Shown here piece by piece: positions 18,801 to 25,912 of a stretch of DNA of 64,000 nt. The first letter of the stretch is position 1, and the number at the start of each line of letters is the position of its first letter. The notes under the pieces are model-generated. The model made no database searches. It was not told where the DNA came from and saw only the letters and a list, made by a program, of their open reading frames with translations. Made by a program: the position numbers and the translations under genes. Source of the DNA: Rhodopirellula islandica (GTDB lineage Bacteria; Planctomycetota; Planctomycetia; Pirellulales; Pirellulaceae); NCBI RefSeq assembly GCF_001027925.1, contig NZ_LECT01000043.1:62001-126000 (forward strand), in the 5' to 3' direction.

Positions 18801-19139
18801 TTTCCGGTCCCACGCCAAATCGATCGGATTCTGGACGTCTGGTTCGCTCGCGAAGATGGTCGCCGAAAATCCCTCTGGCATCTCGATCGCGTCAGCGGCC
18901 TCCTGAGGCGACAGCAGGGGTGGACCTGCGAGCTTGCCATCGGCGTCCAATTCTGCGAGAGGTTCTGTGTTGATCGGCGCAGGAAACTCATCGGCCAAGG
19001 CAGGTGAACTGACGACCAGGCTCGCCAGCAAGCCAATCCCCCACGCCAGCCCGCGTGTTTGGCGACAGGACGACGCAAGATGCAGCCCGCTGCGTCGCGC
19101 CCCCACCCGTGCAAATTCCGCGAGATCAACGTAGAACAT
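15867..19139 (-). CDS. Planctomycete CxxCH haem-binding dehydrogenase-like protein
   Basis: The 1,090-residue secreted protein has three parts. An N-terminal beta-propeller of the membrane-bound-dehydrogenase/PQQ-like type begins MPEGFSATIFASEPDVQNP and contains DLAWDRKGQLWVAENYTYG. A long alpha-helical, HEAT-like middle follows. The C-terminal cytochrome c-like domain has C963-A-N-C-H967, GTGGKVGPDLTG and the closing segment MPSGLLQPMTEQQVVDLIGY. Such proteins are abundant in planctomycetes and their substrates are unknown. I start at the ATG at 19137-19139; in-frame starts at 19148 and 19163 would leave almost no room before the divergent rhomboid gene. A signal-like helix (GIGLLASLVVSSPALA) lies about 40 residues in, behind an unusually long leader. 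Confidence 0.9.
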   Translation of the reverse strand: MFYVDLAEFARVGARRSGLHLASSCRQTRGLAWGIGLLASLVVSSPALADEFPAPINTEPLAELDADGKLAGPPLLSPQEAADAIEMPEGFSATIFASEPDVQNPIDLAWDRKGQLWVAENYTYGQRGVSWRDDQRDRVLVFKDENLDGVADSRSVFLDSVQHLTSVEVGRGGVWLMCPPQLLFVPDADANSVPDSAPQVILDGFTIAEQNYHNLANGLRFGPDGWLYGRCGGSCTGRIGVPGTPDGERTALEGGIWRYNVDTHHFEVLCHGTTNPWGHDFDRNGELFFINTVNGHLWHGIHGAHLHRPFTLDPNPNAYELIDQHADHYHFDTSGKWQDSRDGAANDYGGGHAHVGMMIYQESTWPKEYQEDLYTLNFHGRRVNRERLEPHGTGYVGKHEKDMFLSDDVWFRGMELSAGPDGNVIVLDWADLGECHEHSGVHRSSGRVFQIRYEAGTPDDVADRLAKLNEPGINVEQTIAFQLAGDRWFSHQSRLQIAEAVAGGADASELNAALLKQFKDVEGTNPQQRLRMLWTLNVSGGLTRKVLLEGVADPSPHVRSWCFRLMTQHWPIDDVFGPTSASVAAEEKVYDEYRAYASDFLKHAEADVASVRLTLASILQRLPLGLRSELADFLTELDSGIEDADDHNQGMMIWYGLMACADEHPDELLVGGEQCQIPTTTRLISRALAERVDQHPKVFASLVTSVTRRLRGDHDLDGKANVACADAFLEGVSAGIVGVRKAERPEDWGDFQAVLAAHEDLQTKHAETLRKLNTLFGEGQSVGEMAAVAGDGDADILERLAAVRGLIETRGTDDAIPDSYIVRLAMPLIKDPRVNAKLAPALSTIEMPAVGSLLLDNLNRFRAPRRSGVVGLLCSRAVFADVLLTAIEQKKRPKDILTASHVRTILSLENDELTERVENVWGRIRDTPDDRKQEIEHWMQSLTRERLAKADASAGRALFQSACANCHQLFGTGGKVGPDLTGAQRSDLGYLLHNIIDPDSVVGADYRATKIVTADGRLLVGLVTQRTRQTTTIVAADQTWVLANDDIDLEAVTEQSPMPSGLLQPMTEQQVVDLIGYLQSPTQVALPDEK

Positions 19140-19174
19140 GGAAGTCATTTTCGTTTCGAACAAGAAAGATTGAT

Positions 19175-20164
19175 ATGCGGCGAATCGGCAATTTTTCCGA
19201 TCCCAAATTGGCGGACCAATTCAACGACTTCCTGCAGACTCAGAGAATTCCTGCGAAAGTCGACCACGACGAAAACTCCCATGATATCTGGATCCGCGAC
19301 GAGAAAGATGTCGCGGCGGCCCGAGAAGCCATGGAAGAGTTCAAACAGTCGCCCGGTGCAGCCAAATTCAACGTTTCCGCCGAAGCCGCTCGCTTGCGCA
19401 AAGAAGACGAGGCGGAAAAGCAGCGCAAGCTCGCATTGCAAAAGAAGTCGCAGCAAAAGCTGCGGAGTTCATCGGGGGCGTTCGGAGGGCGAACCGCCAT
19501 GTCCGGCAACATCCCCGTCGTCATCGGCATGATCGTGATTTGTGGCGTGATCAGTTACGCCACCAACTTTGCCCAGCCCAAACCGCTTCGCAACCTTCCC
19601 GACCAAATGACAATGGAAGGATGGGAACAGGGCGACTATTTTTCATTCGAACAGAAGCTGTTCTTCGGCCTGACCCTGGCCGGGGAGGTCGACTACAAAA
19701 AAACAGATGACCCGTGGGTATCAATCAAGAAGGGGGAGGTCTGGCGACTGATCACCCCCGCATTCTTGCACGGTTCGCCCATGCACCTGGTCTTCAACAT
19801 GATGGCCCTGTTCACGCTGGGCAGTGTCGTCGAACGTTTGCACGGCTCGCTGTTCATCGCGGGACTGCTGCTGATTTCTCATCTCGTCGGAACGATCGTT
19901 CAAGTCGTCCTGCCCGATTGGCTGGAAGGCCCCATGGCGATCGGAGCATCCGGAGCGGTGTTCGGGGTCTTCGGATTCATTTGGATCCGTCCAAAATTTC
20001 ACCCGTCCTATCCGGTTGGCATCCCGCCATTCAATGTCTACCTGATGCTCGGATTCATGTTCGCCTGCATGACGCCGCTGATTCAGGGCATCGCCAACGG
20101 TGCCCACGTCGGTGGTTTGCTGACCGGGATGGCCATCGCCGCACTGGCCCCCAAAAGCATCTGA
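19175..20164 (+). CDS. Rhomboid intramembrane serine protease (GlpG-like)
   Basis: This 329-residue membrane protease cleaves single-pass membrane substrates within the bilayer. The catalytic dyad is visible: Ser259 in GASGAVFG and His311 in NGAHVGG. The HGSPMHLVFNMMALFTLG segment matches the rhomboid helix that carries the oxyanion-hole His and Asn. The N-terminal 65 residues (FSDPKLADQFNDFLQTQRI ... DIWIRDEKDVAAAREAMEEF) resemble the cytoplasmic domain of E. coli GlpG. A charged Lys/Glu-rich linker connects the two. The ATG at 19175 is chosen because the open frame upstream would run into the divergent gene. The substrate is unknown. Confidence 0.95.
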   Translation: MRRIGNFSDPKLADQFNDFLQTQRIPAKVDHDENSHDIWIRDEKDVAAAREAMEEFKQSPGAAKFNVSAEAARLRKEDEAEKQRKLALQKKSQQKLRSSSGAFGGRTAMSGNIPVVIGMIVICGVISYATNFAQPKPLRNLPDQMTMEGWEQGDYFSFEQKLFFGLTLAGEVDYKKTDDPWVSIKKGEVWRLITPAFLHGSPMHLVFNMMALFTLGSVVERLHGSLFIAGLLLISHLVGTIVQVVLPDWLEGPMAIGASGAVFGVFGFIWIRPKFHPSYPVGIPPFNVYLMLGFMFACMTPLIQGIANGAHVGGLLTGMAIAALAPKSI

Positions 20165-20330
20165 CGAATTCATTCGTCCATCTTCGCTGGTAGGCCGGAT
20201 CAAGCCGCTTCGGCGCTGCTCCGGCAGTCGAACTGCCATCGCCCACTGATCGGTGACAACGTCTCCCAAACGGTTCAGCTACACTTGTGGACAAACTCCC
20301 ATGCCCCACATTTGACTCCCGATTGCCCAG

Positions 20331-21851
20331 GTGACCAGGTTGCTTTCGTTCCGCCAAAAACTCGCTTCCAATCGCATCGCTGAAACAGCCAAACGGGTCG
20401 GCGCACTCGCCCTCGCACTGTTCTTCATCCGCCCAGCTCTCGGCGAAGAACGCCCCAACGTCTTGCTGATCATCGCCGATGACCTGAATTGTGCGATCGG
20501 CCCCTATGGCGACCCCAATGCGATCACGCCCCACCTGGATGCACTCGCGGAACGCGGGCTGGTGTTCGATCGAACCTACTGCCAACAAGCCGTCTGCAAT
20601 CCCTCGCGATCCTCGTTCTTGACCGGACTGCGTCCTGACACAGTGGGCGTCGATGACCTACGCAAAAGTTTTCGCGAGACCGCTCCCAACGGCGCCTCGC
20701 TGGTCACGCTGCCGCAACACTTCAAGAACCATGGCTACTTCTGCCAAGACATTGGCAAGATCTTTCACAACATGGGCGACACCCAAGACCGCCAATCATG
20801 GTCGATGGACGAAGCCTTCCACGCAGGAACGCATGCCGCCGACACCGTGCACTCCAACACACCCGTCGCCTTGCGTGCTCGCAAGATCAAGAAGGCACCG
20901 GTGACGGAAGCGCTCGACGTGCCCGACACCGCCTATCGCGATGGCCAGATCTCGCGTCTGGCTGCGTCCGTGATTCGCGACTACCCCCGCGACTCTGCCC
21001 CGTTCTTCTTGGGCGTCGGATTCTGGCGTCCTCATTTGCCCTTCGTTGCACCAAAGAAGTACTGGGACCTCTACGATCCGGAGCAAATCACCGCTCCCGA
21101 ACTCGAATCCAAACCGCTCGATGTCCCCGACATCGCGATGCACATTTCGCGGGAACTTCACGGGTACGATGGAGTCCCCAAGCAAGCCGAGTTGTCACCG
21201 GAACTGAAACGACATCTTCGCCATGGGTACTACGCTTCGATCAGCTTCCTCGATGCCCAAGTTGGGCTGATCTTGGATGCACTCAAAGTAAGCGGCCAGC
21301 AAGACAACACACTTGTCGCTTTCGTTTCGGACCACGGATTCCACATCGGCGAAAAAACGTTGTGGGGCAAGACCAGCAACTTCGAGCTCGACGCCAGAGT
21401 TCCTCTGATCATCGCGGATCCACGCACCGACCAGACGGGCCAGCGAACCAATTGCCTGACCGAATTGGTTGATCTCTACCCCACCCTTGCATCTCTCGCG
21501 GGCATCGCTGACGACCTCCCCGAGAACTTGGAAGGATCCGACCTCTCGTCGCTGCTCACGACCCCAAACCAAATGCTGAAGGTCGCCGCCTTCACCCAGC
21601 ACCAGCATCCGTTTTACGCACCTCGCGAAAAGTGGATCGCGTGGGGCTACTCCGTTCGATCGCCAGATTGGCGATACACCCAGTGGCGATCAATCCAGGA
21701 CGATCAAATCATCGCGGAAGAACTCTACGATCATCGCACCGACCCGACCGAAAGCCAAAACGTCGTTGAGCAACACCCTGAAATCGCTCGCAAGCATGCC
21801 AAACAGCTCGCCAATCATCCCGCGTCTTCTTCTGGCCGCTTGTCGGATTGA
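20331..21851 (+). CDS. Secreted sulfatase, iduronate-2-sulfatase-like
   Basis: The 506-residue S1 sulfatase has an N-terminal signal (VGALALALFFIRPALG) and the metal site NVLLIIADDLN. The formylglycine motif is C89-N-P-S-R, followed by SSFLTGLRPDTVGVDDL. That sequence, and VTLPQHFKNHGYFCQDIGKI, closely follow human iduronate-2-sulfatase, so a 2-O-sulfated uronic acid is a reasonable substrate guess. FVSDHGFHIGEKTLWGKTSN is another conserved sulfatase stretch. The start is taken as GTG at 20331. Its neighbours on the other strand are a GH16 glycosidase and a CE15 esterase, which suggests shared use against a sulfated, uronic-acid-containing glycan. Its 3' end overlaps the convergent hypothetical gene by 37 bases. 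Confidence 0.94.
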   Translation: MTRLLSFRQKLASNRIAETAKRVGALALALFFIRPALGEERPNVLLIIADDLNCAIGPYGDPNAITPHLDALAERGLVFDRTYCQQAVCNPSRSSFLTGLRPDTVGVDDLRKSFRETAPNGASLVTLPQHFKNHGYFCQDIGKIFHNMGDTQDRQSWSMDEAFHAGTHAADTVHSNTPVALRARKIKKAPVTEALDVPDTAYRDGQISRLAASVIRDYPRDSAPFFLGVGFWRPHLPFVAPKKYWDLYDPEQITAPELESKPLDVPDIAMHISRELHGYDGVPKQAELSPELKRHLRHGYYASISFLDAQVGLILDALKVSGQQDNTLVAFVSDHGFHIGEKTLWGKTSNFELDARVPLIIADPRTDQTGQRTNCLTELVDLYPTLASLAGIADDLPENLEGSDLSSLLTTPNQMLKVAAFTQHQHPFYAPREKWIAWGYSVRSPDWRYTQWRSIQDDQIIAEELYDHRTDPTESQNVVEQHPEIARKHAKQLANHPASSSGRLSD

Positions 21852-22270
21852 GCCCCCGCATTGCTCAAATTCGCGATCAAGTCTTTGAATGCCTTTTGAG
21901 CGGCGTCGATCAAACGCCCCATTTCTACCTGGGCAGCTTTCATTCGCTTGAGACGTTCCAGGTTCTTCACGTCCTGACCTGACCGGATGCTTTGCAACAA
22001 TCCGCCTACCAAGGATTGCCATCGACTGGCGGTCACGCTGAACTCGTTTCTCAGTTGATTCACCTGATCCAACGATTGGTGTGTCCGCCCCTGCTGATCC
22101 TCCTTCTCGGCTTCGGCAAGCCGGCAAGCGAACAGATGAAACCCCGTCAAACCGCTGACCACACGCCCATTCGGCAGACCGCGAATTTGACCTCCGGGAA
22201 GTGACTGCGTCCTTCGCACGGTCGCCAGAACCAAAGCAAACTGTCCTCGTCTCGACAGATCGAGATCCAT
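21815..22270 (-). CDS. Hypothetical protein, helical
   Basis: This gene would code for 151 residues from the ATG at 22268-22270 and was not recognised. The product is largely helical and charged. The N-terminal part has RRGQFALVLATVRRTQSLPG, and the C-terminal half looks like a coiled coil (LERLKRMKAAQVEMGRLI). It lies 41 bases downstream of the GH16 gene on the same strand, consistent with an operon, and overlaps the end of the convergent sulfatase. I believe it is a gene from the spacing and protein-like composition, but there is no domain evidence. Confidence 0.5.
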   Translation of the reverse strand: MDLDLSRRGQFALVLATVRRTQSLPGGQIRGLPNGRVVSGLTGFHLFACRLAEAEKEDQQGRTHQSLDQVNQLRNEFSVTASRWQSLVGGLLQSIRSGQDVKNLERLKRMKAAQVEMGRLIDAAQKAFKDLIANLSNAGAQSDKRPEEDAG

Positions 22271-22311
22271 TCCCTCACCCTCAATCGAAAGCCCCGGACG
22301 CACATCACCAC

Positions 22312-23238
22312 TCACTCTTCGAATTCCCAAACCCGCACGTAATCGACTTCCATCGTGGTGGGAAGTTCAGTGGCTGGATGAGCAACATTGGCCCGCAAAC
22401 GATTGTCCGCAAACACCGCAAACGGTGCACGCAGCCCAAGCGAAATTGCCACGTTCATCTCTCGATCCCAGTGGACATTTTTCTTGCGCCCCACTTCGAT
22501 GCCATCGACATACCAAACGATCTCGTCACGCCCGACACGGCATCCGTACGTGTGAAAATCTTCTCCCGGATCGAATGGTGCTTTGTATTCGTTTGCCTGG
22601 GTGTCTTGAAAGCGCTCATCATTCGGTCGTTGCCACCCTCGCCCAGCGATTCCCGGCTTGCCATTCGACACGATCGCGTGGAGGTTGTGATCCATGATCC
22701 GTCGATTCCCCTCGACTCGGTCTCCCCGCTGAGACAATTCCACGATGTCAATTTCGCTGTAGCGAACCTCGCCGGCTGATACGATCGAATCATCAATCTT
22801 GCTGTACAGCCAGAACGATGGGCACACTCCGGGAAACACCGACGATCCCTTGATCCTTGCTTCGTAATACCCATAGGTTCCAACCGCATACGACTTCAGC
22901 ATGCCGGATGTGAACGGGGTGGGATTCCCACTTTGGTCCCGCAACACATCAGTGGCCCCCTCTTTCGAATCAACACGCCGAACCGTCAGCGTGAGCACTC
23001 CGTTGGCCACGGTGGCGTTGGAATCGTTGTCCCACGTCCAGGCACCAAAGTTCTCGGGACGCTTGTTCCACTTTCGCCAATCGACCTCTTCGCCTTTGAA
23101 GTCATCCGAACGGTTCCACTTGATCACCCATTTTTCGCTCGCCTTCGCAGTCAGCGGCCTCGCATTCCGCTCAGATTGCGATAGGGCAGGAACGACCGGC
23201 AGAAGCAGCCAAAAAACCAAGGTGAAGATTCGCATCAT
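22312..23238 (-). CDS. Glycoside hydrolase family 16, secreted
   Basis: The 308-residue enzyme has a signal peptide (MMRIFTLVFWLLLPVVPALS). The GH16 catalytic signature of the beta-bulge type is E162-I-D-I-V-E167, with E162 as nucleophile and E167 as acid/base. Other family features are TSGMLKSYAVGTYGYYEARI, GVCPSFWLYS, FHTYGCRVGRDEIVWYVDGI and the C-terminal strand MEVDYVRVWEF. The ExDxxE form is typical of agarases, porphyranases, kappa-carrageenases and laminarinases, so a red- or brown-algal polysaccharide is likely. I cannot tell which. The double ATG at 23233-23238 is the start; the open frame upstream lacks signal character. Confidence 0.93.
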   Translation of the reverse strand: MMRIFTLVFWLLLPVVPALSQSERNARPLTAKASEKWVIKWNRSDDFKGEEVDWRKWNKRPENFGAWTWDNDSNATVANGVLTLTVRRVDSKEGATDVLRDQSGNPTPFTSGMLKSYAVGTYGYYEARIKGSSVFPGVCPSFWLYSKIDDSIVSAGEVRYSEIDIVELSQRGDRVEGNRRIMDHNLHAIVSNGKPGIAGRGWQRPNDERFQDTQANEYKAPFDPGEDFHTYGCRVGRDEIVWYVDGIEVGRKKNVHWDREMNVAISLGLRAPFAVFADNRLRANVAHPATELPTTMEVDYVRVWEFEE

Positions 23239-23380
23239 GACAGGGCAACGACCTAAAAAGGAAAGATAAAAACACGCTTGATCAGCACAAGCTGATACCA
23301 CGCGGGAACCGTTCGTCAATCACTCCGTCTTAGCAGAGTGACGCAACCGGACTGTTCATTGAGTCACGCTCCAATCTGTC

Positions 23381-23448
23381 ATGTCGGCCGTTTGGACGTT
23401 CGCCCCGGTTCCTCTCATGTGAGCCGTTTGGGCGTTAGCCCCGGTTCC
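23381..23448. repeat. Tandem half-copies of a dispersed element
   Basis: Two near-identical stretches, 23381-23412 and 23417-23448, share the pattern ATGT..GCCGTTTGG.CGTT.GCCCCGGTTCC. The second is almost identical to one arm of the long inverted repeat at 47166-47232. They lie between the starts and ends of the GH16 and CE15 genes. Confidence 0.7.
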
Positions 23449-23480
23449 GTGAATGATCGAAGTCGTTCCCGACCGTTTTT

Positions 23481-24710
23481 CTAACGACTCAAATGCTGAT
23501 CCGCGAACCTGAGATACTGTTCCCAATCGTACGCAGTGATATCGTGATCACCTTCTCGCAAGTGATAGCCGATGGTCGTGTGAATCGGTTGCCCAGGTGC
23601 AGGGAAATCCTCCTGTGTCAAAGCAGGTTGTCCCAACAGTTCATAAACCAGGCTGGCATGTTTCGCCGCCAAGAATTCTCCCTTGGGATCCGCCCAACGA
23701 TCGTTCGTGGCACTGGCAACATACAACGGCCGAGGAGAGACGAGGGCCAGCAGCATGTGCTGGTCCACCGGCAACGCGTCTTCCCGATGCTGGTACTGAT
23801 GGTGATTGGTGCAGAACCAATATCCCACCGGCTTGATCATGTGATGAATCCGTTCCCCAAAGCAACGCCGGTAGAGCGACGCTCCACCACAGCCGGAATC
23901 ATTGCTGATCACCATCGCGAATCGAGTGTCTTGAGCCCCCGCCCAAAGGGCAGCTTTGCCCAACCGCGAATGCCCCACGACCGCCATTCGCGTCGCATCC
24001 ACGCGTGGCTCCATTTCCAGGCGATCCAAAACTCGCGACAACGCCCAACCCCATGCACCAATGGAGCCCCATTCCGTCGGCTCCGGTTTGGTCTGTCCCT
24101 CCCGGTAGAACAACGGGTGAATGCCGTCCGTGAAGTCGTTGCGATAATTGTCAGGATCAACCTGGTCACGATGAATCGTGGCAACCGCGTACCCTCGATC
24201 AATGATTTCTTCCACTTGCCAACGACTGGCGGAAGAACCACGTTCCTTCCCCGTTCCTTGATCCAAAATTCCCGGGTCAGAATGAATCGTTTGATTCCCA
24301 TTGAAATTCAAGCCGACAAACCCAGCGACTGGAGCCTCCGGAGCGTTCGGCAGATAAATCAAGATATCAATCCGGTACGCATCCTCCCCAAAGAATGCAG
24401 CCACCTGTTTTCGCGTGGCACGCCCACCCAAAGCGTTCGGATCCGTCTCCATCACCTCATACCGCACCGACAATTCCTGACTCGGCGTCTTCCCATACAC
24501 CGATTCTTCAAACATCCGCAGCACTTCCCCACGCCGATGCATCATCCATTCCTCTCGCCCCACCGACTGCCCGGCGTGGTCAATCAACGGATCCGGCAAA
24601 TCGTAGGCAGGCACCTTCGCTTCATCATAGTTGGTATCCGCGGGCTCTTTCCCGAGCGCCACCGTTGAACCGACCGCCACCAGAATCAACATCGTCAACG
24701 CACGGAACAT
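23481..24710 (-). CDS. Glucuronoyl esterase (CE15 family), secreted
   Basis: The 409-residue alpha/beta-hydrolase has a signal peptide (MFRALTMLILVAVGSTVALG). The nucleophile motif is G-H-S248-R-L-G-K, the form seen in bacterial CE15 enzymes, which cleave esters between glucuronic acid carboxyls and alcohols. The Arg after Ser248 is the family oxyanion residue. The catalytic His is probably in REGDHDITAYDWEQYL near the C-terminus. VGLNFNGNQT and PRPLYVASATNDRWADP are other family segments. I start at the ATG at 24708-24710; the open frame upstream lacks signal-peptide character. It sits upstream of GH16 on the same strand, 242 bases away. Confidence 0.92.
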   Translation of the reverse strand: MFRALTMLILVAVGSTVALGKEPADTNYDEAKVPAYDLPDPLIDHAGQSVGREEWMMHRRGEVLRMFEESVYGKTPSQELSVRYEVMETDPNALGGRATRKQVAAFFGEDAYRIDILIYLPNAPEAPVAGFVGLNFNGNQTIHSDPGILDQGTGKERGSSASRWQVEEIIDRGYAVATIHRDQVDPDNYRNDFTDGIHPLFYREGQTKPEPTEWGSIGAWGWALSRVLDRLEMEPRVDATRMAVVGHSRLGKAALWAGAQDTRFAMVISNDSGCGGASLYRRCFGERIHHMIKPVGYWFCTNHHQYQHREDALPVDQHMLLALVSPRPLYVASATNDRWADPKGEFLAAKHASLVYELLGQPALTQEDFPAPGQPIHTTIGYHLREGDHDITAYDWEQYLRFADQHLSR

Positions 24711-24775
24711 CTTTGCCTTTCCCTCAATATTTCCCAAAACCTCTGGGCAACCCATCGCCCCAGTGCCTGCGCAAA

Positions 24776-25210
24776 TCATACCCCATCTTCGGTGTCTGGT
24801 TTCGTCCCCAAACACCAGATCAGAACACGAGTCACCAAGTGCAGAGGCCGCCAATAGCCTCGCGGTTCTCCTGGCAACGCGATGGCACAGTAGGCCGCAG
24901 CCGAAAGGGTGCCGGCGACATAGGCCCCCGCCAAAGCAAACAGTGAGATCACACCAAACGCGTCGTCATCCCAGTGTCGGTGATTCAAGAGTAAGAAAGC
25001 AAAATCAAAAACAAAAGCAGCGACAAAGAACCGCCGTCGCTCGCCATGCACTTCAAAAGCGACCACTGGAAGAATGCACATCGCACAGAAATGAAGCAGC
25101 CAGGCCAGCACGGTCAAAACCGCAGGCAAAACACCCTCCAGCCAAAACACACAAGCCAACGCCGCAAACAGCGTCCAAAAAAGGAGCGAGCGAATCGAGA
25201 ATTGAAACAT
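24776..25210 (-). CDS. Small membrane protein with FSIRSLL N-terminus
   Basis: This predicted membrane protein of 144 residues has about four hydrophobic segments. It opens with MFQFSIRSLLFWTLFAAL, a pattern I know from many otherwise unrelated small planctomycete membrane proteins (FSIRxLLxxT). The ATG at 25208-25210 fits that pattern exactly. The open frame extends upstream into sequence that does not match. The rest has no recognised domain, and its function is unknown. It lies 65 bases upstream of the CE15 gene on the same strand, and the triple 231-bp repeat begins about 100 bases before its start. Confidence 0.8.
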   Translation of the reverse strand: MFQFSIRSLLFWTLFAALACVFWLEGVLPAVLTVLAWLLHFCAMCILPVVAFEVHGERRRFFVAAFVFDFAFLLLNHRHWDDDAFGVISLFALAGAYVAGTLSAAAYCAIALPGEPRGYWRPLHLVTRVLIWCLGTKPDTEDGV

Positions 25211-25308
25211 TCGTCTTTCAGTGAACTGGCGAAGGATGATGAACAGAAGCAGATTGAGTCCCCCCAGATCATACAGGACGAACGTCCTACGACGCACAAG
25301 GATGGGAA

Positions 25309-25870
25309 GTGGACTTAGGTTCGACGTGGCTTGGTGGTTGAAAGCTGCCCGACGGAACAGTTGGGGACAACGGTTCTACTCTGGCGCTTGTCGCTTCTTC
25401 CCATCGCCCCGGAAGGGGCCGCCGTCCTTAGCTCGGGTCGGAAGCCCCGAGAACGATGACGAACAACGGAAGCTCGCCCTGGACGGGGCCGTCGTGGGAG
25501 ACACTGTGTTGTTGCGTCGCGTGACTCAAACGATTCCAAGTGGACTTAGGTTCGGCGTGGCTTGGCGGTTGAGAACTGCTCGACGGAACAGTTGGGGACA
25601 ACTGTTCTACTCTGGCATTTGTCGTCTCTTCCCATCGCCCCGGACGGGGCCGCCGTTCTTAGCTCGGGGCGGAAGCCCCGAGAATGATAACGAACAACCG
25701 AATCTCGCCCCGGACGGGGCCGTCGTCGGAGACACTGTGTTGTATCGCGGCGTGACTCAAACGATTCCAAGTGGACTTGGGTTCGGCTTGGCTTGGCAGT
25801 TGAAAGCTGCTCGACGAAACAGTTGGGGACAACGGTTCTACTCTGGCGCTTGTCGTCTCTTCGCGACGGC
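25309..25870. repeat. Tandem array of 231-bp units (two full, one partial)
   Basis: Units start at 25309, 25540 and 25771 with GTGGACTT(A/G)GGTTCG. The spacing is exactly 231 bases each time, and the third copy is cut off at about 100 bases. Each unit carries a GGGGAC-loop hairpin (25355-25376, 25586-25607, 25817-25838) followed by CTACTCTGGC. The full units also carry GCCCCGGACGGGGC-type and CTCGGGG/CCCCGAG hairpins. Because 231 is 77 codons, long open frames run through the array on both strands. I regard them as artefacts. Confidence 0.9.
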
Positions 25871-25912
25871 CCAGAAGAGATGCGATTGCAGAGTGCAAAT
25901 GGTTCCGCGCGG

